In this document: one piece after another, positions 59,533-64,000 of the stretch
Numbering within the stretch: position 1 is the first letter of the stretch
Layout of the letters: every line of letters starts with the position of its first letter
Made by a program: the position numbers and the translations under genes
The notes under the pieces: model-generated
The model's input: the letters and a program-made list of their open reading frames with translations, nothing else
Told to the model about the DNA's origin: nothing
Database searches by the model: none
Assembly (NCBI GenBank): GCA_039793685.1
Contig: JBDRAL010000007.1
Coordinates: forward strand, 95,211 to 159,210
Source of the DNA: JAAFHI01 sp039793685
GTDB taxonomy: Bacteria; Acidobacteriota; Blastocatellia; Chloracidobacteriales; Chloracidobacteriaceae
Length of the DNA stretch: 64,000 nucleotides
Reading direction: 5' to 3'

Positions 59533-60753
59533 TTACCGCGTGGCCGTTCCCTGGAGCGCGGCGATTTTCTTGCGAAGCTTTTCGAGATGGCTCGCATCCA
59601 AGTCGCTCCCCTCCGCGAAGTCAAGTTCTTTCATCTGTTGGTATGCCGTGTCGTAGTCCTTGAGGGCCGCTTCATACTGCTCGACCGCTTCCTTTTTCTT
59701 CCCGGCTGCTTCAAAACCCTGCGCCGCCGCGTCTTCAAGTTCCGCGATGCCGAGAAACGCCACCGGGAAGAAACCGCCGCGCACCCGGATGGCCTCCGAA
59801 AGCGTACCTTCGACTTCCCGTGCCTCTTCCTCGTCCGAAAAGATGCCGGCAAGTTCAACGTACACAAGCGGATCGCGCAATTTGCGCCCGAGGGTCACTT
59901 CGCGGAATTTGTTCGGCTCGGCGTACAACGTGTCGTCAATCGCGGCGATGCCGTCCCGGAGCGCCGCTTCGGGATTGACGTCCCGGCGCTGTCCGACCGT
60001 GGCACGGGCCAGTTCCAGAACGGCCTTCTGGGCGCGCGGATCGGAAACATCGAGAATTTTCATCAGTTGACGAAAGTGCGGCAGGGCGCGCTGCCAAGCC
60101 TTTAACTGCTGGTAGGAACGCAACAGCAGCAAACGCGCCGGAACGTGTTCAGGCAGGGACGGGTCGGCATCCACCACGGCATTGAGGGCGGTGATGGCGT
60201 CGGAAACGCGTCCGTTGCGGGCCTGAATCACGGCCATCAGGTAGGAACATTCGGCCAGTTCCCGCTTGAGGGAGAACCATTCGTCCAGTTGAACCGTCGA
60301 AAGCGCCGTCTGAACCAGCTTTTCCATCTGATCGCGGTAGAGAACGCGCGCTTCCGACTGCGTCTGCTTGCCTTCCAGCCGCCGGTCCTTTGCGTCGCGT
60401 TCGACGGCGTCGAGGGTTTTCCGTTCCGCCGGATTGAGTTTCGATTTGGCGGCGGTTTCGAGTTCAAAGCGCCGGGCTTCGATGCGGTCGAACGCGCGAT
60501 AAATCGCCGCGAGCGCCTTGGCCGGTTTTTCCTGGGCGTTGAGAACGAGCGCACGCTCGTAATGCCAGCGCGCCGACTCCTTTTCAAGCAGGCGCGGAAT
60601 CGGCTCCTGACCGGCGGGTGAGGCGGTTCGGGGGGCGGTTTTCTCCGTTTCCGCCGGTTTGATCTCCGGGGCGGGTACGGCCTGCGCCGCGACGGCGACG
60701 CTCCACATCAGCGCGACGACACCCGCCGCAAACAGTCGAATCGGATTGAACAA
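59533..60753 (-). CDS. Exported TPR-like helical protein
   Basis: 406 residues. A signal peptide (LFAAGVVALMWSVAVAAQAV) is followed by a charged linker and tetratricopeptide-like helices (WHYERALVLNAQEKPAKALA, YLMAVIQARNGRVSDAITA, LLLLRSYQQLKAWQRALPHF). No enzymatic site. Probably a periplasmic scaffold. TTG at 60753 appears to be the only start compatible with the signal peptide. Lies 49 bases after the ferritin-like gene start on the same strand. Confidence 0.8.
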   Translation of the reverse strand: MFNPIRLFAAGVVALMWSVAVAAQAVPAPEIKPAETEKTAPRTASPAGQEPIPRLLEKESARWHYERALVLNAQEKPAKALAAIYRAFDRIEARRFELETAAKSKLNPAERKTLDAVERDAKDRRLEGKQTQSEARVLYRDQMEKLVQTALSTVQLDEWFSLKRELAECSYLMAVIQARNGRVSDAITALNAVVDADPSLPEHVPARLLLLRSYQQLKAWQRALPHFRQLMKILDVSDPRAQKAVLELARATVGQRRDVNPEAALRDGIAAIDDTLYAEPNKFREVTLGRKLRDPLVYVELAGIFSDEEEAREVEGTLSEAIRVRGGFFPVAFLGIAELEDAAAQGFEAAGKKKEAVEQYEAALKDYDTAYQQMKELDFAEGSDLDASHLEKLRKKIAALQGTATR

Positions 60754-60925
60754 ACGAAAAACCTGGCCTTTCCGGAAAAGTCTCGGGAGTCTTGGGAGTC
60801 CGGGGTGTCTCGGGAGTCGGGATCATCGCCCGTTCACGAACGCCGGTAACGGGCCACAAGCGTCCCGGTTCACTCACGCCGGGCCGGGCGGAATCGTTCG
60901 AAAAAACGCGCCGTCCGGCGGAATT

Positions 60926-61378
60926 TTACTCGAAAAAGGCCGTCATCCGTTCCCGCAGGACGTTGAGAATGCGCTTTGCATCGGCTTTTTCCAAGCCGAC
61001 CGCGAAACAGACGGTTTCCGCACCGTACTCAAAATGGATTTCTCCCGGTGCGCGATTGCTGTTGCCGCCCTCGGTAACGAGGACGCGCGGGTTGTAAATG
61101 CGGCCGAACGCAAATTCGCGGGGCGCTCCACCGTTGACGACGAGCGTGAGTGCCGTCCGGGTGACGGTCACGGTTTCCGCCGGACCGATGGTCCGTTTGA
61201 ACAGGCCGAAAAAGCCGCCGCTGAAGCGAGGGGCAATCGTAAACACGGTCCGCTCCGGGCTTTCGGTGACGGAAAGCGGCGAAACGGCCTTTTTCACGGG
61301 GCGCGGCGTGGCGGTTGAAGCAGTTTGGCCGAATTGTTCGCGGCGTTCGCGGGTGCGCTGGCGCAGGTAGTCGGACAT
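60926..61378 (-). CDS. Hypothetical protein starting at a 7-bp tandem array
   Basis: 150 residues, soluble. RQRTRERREQFGQT at the start is basic; then VFTIAPRFSGGFFGLFKRTI, TVTRTALTLVVNGGAPREFA, YNPRVLVTEGG and a helical end (ADAKRILNVLRERMTAFFE). Beta-rich middle, possibly PH-like. No family recognised. The ATG at 61378 directly follows eight and a half copies of GCGGAAT (in the opposite sense ATTCCGC), so no ribosome binding site can be seen. The frame stays open through the array up to 61468. Confidence 0.7.
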   Translation of the reverse strand: MSDYLRQRTRERREQFGQTASTATPRPVKKAVSPLSVTESPERTVFTIAPRFSGGFFGLFKRTIGPAETVTVTRTALTLVVNGGAPREFAFGRIYNPRVLVTEGGNSNRAPGEIHFEYGAETVCFAVGLEKADAKRILNVLRERMTAFFE

Positions 61379-61515
61379 GCGGAATGCGGAATGCGGAATG
61401 CGGAATGCGGAATGCGGAATGCGGAATGCGGAATGCGGTGAATTGTAGGCCGCTATTTTGTATGTCAAGCATTTCCCACGGGTTCAGGCATTTTCATTCT
61501 GCATTCCGCATTCTG
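61379..61515. repeat. Tandem array of GCGGAAT (about 8.5 copies) with a distal inverted partner
   Basis: 61379-61438 is a perfect 7-bp array. A shorter complementary arm (ATTCTGCATTCCGCATTCTG) lies at 61496-61515, next to the stop of the TPR gene. It has no spacers and is not a CRISPR. Confidence 0.88.
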
Positions 61516-61516
61516 A

Positions 61517-62335
61517 TTACTGAACGCCAATTTCCTTCGCCTTGCGCTTGTCGGCTTCGGCGAGATCCGTCTTGCCGAGTTTCTGGTAGGCCGCGCCCCG
61601 GCTCTGGTACGACTTGCCGTCCTTCGGGTTCAGTTCGATTGCCTTGGTGAAATCGGCCACGGCGGCGGTGAAGTCGCCCTTGTTGTAGTAGGCCAGTCCG
61701 CGATTGTAGTGGGCTTCCTGATCATCCGGGCTGATTTTCAGGTAGGTCGTGAAGTCGGCGATGGCGCGGTCCTGATCGCCTTTCCGGATGTAGGCGTAGC
61801 CCCGGTTGAAATAGGCCGCGCGACCGGCCGGGAACAGCGTGATGGTCTGGGTGTAGTCCGCGATGGCCTGATCGAGATTCCCCTTGCTTTCGTGACACTG
61901 GCCCCGACCGTAGTACCCCTGTGAATCCTTCGGGTTCAACCGCAGCAACGCCTCGAAATCGACCATCGCATGATCGAAATCGTTTTTGTCGAGGTAGGTC
62001 ATTCCCCGGTTGTAGATGGCGTCGGTCCGGTCCTTTTCAATGGCGATGGCCTGCGTGTAGTCGCGGATGGCCCCGTCGGAATCACCTTTCTGGCGCAGGG
62101 CGTTTCCCCGGTTGTAGTAGGCGTCGGCCATTTTCGGGTCGAGTTCGATCGCTTTCGTGAAGTCGGCGATGGCCCCCTCGACGTTTCCGGCGGAAAGGGC
62201 GTCGTTTCCGCGGTTGTAGAAATCATCGGCGGTTCTCGGCGCCGACTGCGCGTTGGCCGCTCCCGCGAACAACAGAATGACGAGCAACGGAAGCATCCGG
62301 CGAAGCGCCGCGCGGAGGAAGAAGCGGGTCGGCAT
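61517..62335 (-). CDS. Exported TPR protein
   Basis: 272 residues. A signal peptide (MLPLLVILLFAGAANAQ) and seven regular TPR units of 34 residues, each with the pattern AYYNRGNALRQKGDSDGAI (in part YNRGNALRQKGD) and D-x-x-K-AIELDPK. The repeats cover nearly the whole protein. Periplasmic protein-binding scaffold, partner unknown. AAGGAG is upstream of ATG 62335. The last codons end next to the GCGGAAT repeat. Confidence 0.87.
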   Translation of the reverse strand: MPTRFFLRAALRRMLPLLVILLFAGAANAQSAPRTADDFYNRGNDALSAGNVEGAIADFTKAIELDPKMADAYYNRGNALRQKGDSDGAIRDYTQAIAIEKDRTDAIYNRGMTYLDKNDFDHAMVDFEALLRLNPKDSQGYYGRGQCHESKGNLDQAIADYTQTITLFPAGRAAYFNRGYAYIRKGDQDRAIADFTTYLKISPDDQEAHYNRGLAYYNKGDFTAAVADFTKAIELNPKDGKSYQSRGAAYQKLGKTDLAEADKRKAKEIGVQ

Positions 62336-62372
62336 ATCGGGCTGACTCCTTGAAAACTGAAATCGTTTGCGA

Positions 62373-62401
62373 TTCGTAGCGCGCATCATCTGCTAGGTCA
62401 A
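62373..62401 (-). promoter_or_regulatory. Sigma-70-type promoter of the TPR gene, with operator-like palindrome
   Basis: On the minus strand TTGACC (62396-62401), 17 bases, TACGAA (62373-62378), 38 bases before the ATG. The -35 box is one half of the inverted repeat GGTCAATCGGTTTGACC (62396-62412), a possible repressor site. Confidence 0.6.
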
Positions 62402-62530
62402 TCGGTTTGACCGTGTTGGGGCGCACCAAGCCGCAATCGCTTTCTCCATCCTGTCGGCCGCTTTTTCCGGATTTAATGCAAGTTCTCCTTATCTTTTCAT
62501 AAATTTTCGACTCAGTGCGTCAACGGACTA

Positions 62531-62544
62531 TCCGCTATAGCGGA
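62531..62544. promoter_or_regulatory. 14-bp palindrome upstream of glnK
   Basis: TCCGCTATAGCGGA is a perfect palindrome about 270 bases upstream of glnK. Candidate regulator site; no family can be named. Confidence 0.4.
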
Positions 62545-62643
62545 GACGTGCTATTTCATCCTCCCATCATAAACGAATCCGTTACCACAGTCCGTCCCCC
62601 CCAGACGTCGAGGCCCAGCCTCGGCGGTCGGGAATTTTTGTTT

Positions 62644-62798
62644 TCAGTGGCCAGTGGCCAGCCGCCAGTGGTCAGTGAATCGACAGCAGGATGGAGTTCT
62701 TCATATCGGGAACGGGTTTGAACACGGCGGTTCCATCGAAAGCTGTACGACTCCTTATTCAAACGGCTGACGACCGGCAACTGACCACTGACCACTGC
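62644..62798. repeat. Inverted CAGTGGCCAGTGG repeats upstream of glnK
   Basis: Left arm 62644-62679 (TCAGTGGCCAGTGGCCAG) and right arm 62763-62798 (CTGACCACTGACCACTG). The pair encloses 83 bases and ends 14 bases before the glnK ATG. This is the one clear pair that sits upstream of a gene and not behind one. Confidence 0.8.
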
Positions 62799-62811
62799 TT
62801 TTAGGGATCGC

Positions 62812-63222
62812 ATGAAACTCATTACCGCCATTATTCGCCCGGATCGATTGGCCGAGGTCAAGGCCTCGCTGTTCCGGGTCGGGGTCACCGGCATGTACAT
62901 CAGTCGGGTGTACGGGCACGGCGGCGAACGCGAGGTCATCAGCCACGTTCGCGGCAGTCAGGTGATCATGGAATTCGTCGAAAAAGTACAGGTGCAGATG
63001 GCCGTCTCCGAGCCATTTGTCGAACCAACCATAAATGCGATCTTGGACGCGGCGCGTACGGGCGAAGTGGGCGATGGGAAAATCCTCGTCCAGCCTTTGG
63101 AGAGGGTCATTCGCATCCGCACGGGGGAGGAGAACAACGACGCTCTGACCCCGGTTTCGGCGGATGAAGTGCAGCAACGGGCGCAACGCGACGCACGCCT
63201 ACGGGAGGGCAAGGCACAATGA
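62812..63222 (+). CDS. glnK: P-II nitrogen regulatory protein without the T-loop tyrosine
   Basis: 136 residues. MKLITAIIRPDRLAEVKASL, GVTGMYISRVYGHG, then the T loop, TGEVGDGKILVQPLERV and VIRIRTGEEN follow P-II proteins. They sense ATP/ADP and 2-oxoglutarate and, as trimers, block the AmtB channel. At the position of Tyr51, the uridylylation site, this protein has Val (SHVRGSQ). Lys90 and the ATP-binding Arg101/103 are kept. The C terminus is about 20 residues longer than GlnB. AGGGA lies before the ATG. It overlaps amt by four bases, the standard glnK-amt arrangement. Confidence 0.92.
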   Translation: MKLITAIIRPDRLAEVKASLFRVGVTGMYISRVYGHGGEREVISHVRGSQVIMEFVEKVQVQMAVSEPFVEPTINAILDAARTGEVGDGKILVQPLERVIRIRTGEENNDALTPVSADEVQQRAQRDARLREGKAQ

Positions 63223-64000
63223 ATTCAACAATTTCGGCAGGGGATACCGCCTGGGTTCTGATCAGCACGGCGCTCGTCTTTCTGATGACGCCGGGGCTGG
63301 CATTTTTCTATGGCGGTCTGGTGCACCGGCGCAACGCGCTGAACACCTTCATGATGGTCGTCATCGCGCTCGCGGCGAGCGCGCTCGTGTGGATGGGCAT
63401 CGGCTATTCGCTGGCCTTTTCGCCGGGGACGAAATGGCTCGGGAAGCTGACGTGGGTCGGGTTCACCGGCGTCGGTCAGGACCCGCAGACGGACTACGCG
63501 GCGACGATTCCGCACCTCGCTTTCGCGGTGTTTCAGTGCATGTTCGCCGTCATCACGCCCGCGCTCATCTGCGGCGCAATCATCGGCCGGATGAAATTCC
63601 GCGCCTACATGATGTTCATCATTCTGTGGGGCGTGGTGGTCTACGCGCCGGTTGCCCACTGGGTCTGGGGCCTCGGCGGCTGGATTCGCGATCTCGGCGC
63701 GCTCGATTTCGCGGGCGGCACGGTCGTCCACATCACGGCGGGCTGCGCGGCACTGGTCTGCGCGCTGGTCCTCGGTCCCCGGCAGGAACATGGCCGGACG
63801 CCGACCCTGCCGCACAACATTCCGTTCGTTCTGCTCGGGGCCGGGCTGCTCTGGTTCGGCTGGTTCGGATTCAACGCCGGTTCGGCGCTCGGCGCGAACG
63901 GGCTGGCGAGTCTCGCGTTCGTGACGACCAACATGAGCGCGGCGGCGGCGATGCTGATGTGGCTCATGCTCGAAGCGGGCACGGGCGGCAAGCCGACGGC
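63219..64000 (+). CDS. amt: Ammonium transporter, N-terminal part (3' end outside window)
   Basis: 260 codons are visible; a full Amt has about 400-450. Membrane segments with the family marks: TPGLAFFYGGLVHRRNALN, FAVFQCMFAVITPALICGA, PVAHWVWGLGGW, DFAGGTVVHITAGCAALVCA (in part AGGTVVHITAG with the first pore His) and LLWFGWFGFNAGSAL. It conducts ammonium as a trimer under P-II control. The ATG at 63219 overlaps the glnK stop (ATGA). Confidence 0.95.
   Translation, partial: MNSTISAGDTAWVLISTALVFLMTPGLAFFYGGLVHRRNALNTFMMVVIALAASALVWMGIGYSLAFSPGTKWLGKLTWVGFTGVGQDPQTDYAATIPHLAFAVFQCMFAVITPALICGAIIGRMKFRAYMMFIILWGVVVYAPVAHWVWGLGGWIRDLGALDFAGGTVVHITAGCAALVCALVLGPRQEHGRTPTLPHNIPFVLLGAGLLWFGWFGFNAGSALGANGLASLAFVTTNMSAAAAMLMWLMLEAGTGGKPT

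Larger units (their letters stand above)
62336..62811. other. Divergent intergenic region upstream of glnK, 476 bp
   Basis: Holds the TPR gene promoter, two possible operator palindromes and a repeat pair, listed separately. No gene is visible. Confidence 0.5.

Noticed and set aside
61379..61438. Possible CRISPR array
   Set aside because: The unit is 7 bp with no spacers and no cas genes are in the window.
62414..62431. A GG-N10-GC match to a sigma-54 promoter upstream of glnK
   Set aside because: Only the invariant bases fit, it is about 390 bases from the gene, and such matches are frequent by chance in GC-rich sequence.

Overview
The window is GC-rich, densely coded bacterial chromosome with no prophage, plasmid backbone, transposase or CRISPR array. 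The cell has an outer membrane: there is an LptC-LptA fusion with LptB, a heptose-1-phosphate adenylyltransferase, a DUF374 acyltransferase, a TonB-like energy transducer, and genes for dTDP-sugars and surface glycans. CarD, RpoN, eukaryotic-type Ser/Thr kinases, many TPR proteins, DUF4350/DUF4129 proteins and a small Lys/Pro-rich exported protein fit a deep-branching heterotroph. My best guess is Acidobacteriota (Blastocatellia-like), but this is inference from gene style and not from a marker gene.

Layout. 1-7.9 kb: end of an AAA ATPase, a PAS hybrid histidine kinase, two TPR membrane proteins and an ATPase-Ser/Thr kinase fusion (signalling). 8-10.6 kb: rmlA-rmlC-wecG-like sugar genes and a glycine-zipper protein. 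10.9-16.6 kb: a DUF6155-like gene, an RNA end-healing HD-Pnk, a nucleoside deoxyribosyltransferase-like gene, an RNA ligase, a methyltransferase and RuvX. 16.7-22 kb: DUF2330 protein, OPT transporter, M28 peptidase. 22.5-25.2 kb: an accessory cluster of six small unknown genes, partly AT-richer. 25.5-34 kb: lptCA-lptB-rpoN-hpf, hisF, an exported aminopeptidase P and rfaE2. 34.3-43.9 kb: small exported protein, Ser/Thr kinase, DedA, MurJ, TonB-like, DUF4350, DUF4129, HAD. 44-50 kb: two-domain glycosyltransferase, polysaccharide-type ABC ATPase, acyltransferase, membrane protein, hydrolase. 50.3-62.3 kb: housekeeping and unknown genes, photolyase, one CAT-anticodon tRNA, CarD, CNNM/CBS protein, a Tat-exported ferritin-like protein and TPR proteins. 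The end carries glnK-amt, cut by the window.

The most unusual property lies between the genes. More than twenty intergenic gaps hold short-period imperfect tandem repeats (for example GTTAGTAGTTAG, GTGTCGGG, TTTTGGG, GTCTGGAGTC, GCGGAAT, GGATGAA, GGGATCA) set as inverted pairs. They start at or within a few bases of stop codons, often supply the stop codon, and mostly read G-rich first in the sense of the gene just ended. Several enclose intrinsic terminators. Three further dispersed palindromic families are nested with them. I treat these as a genome-wide 3'-end element. The second point of interest is a probable RNA-repair cassette (HD-Pnk, RNA ligase and a linked methyltransferase).
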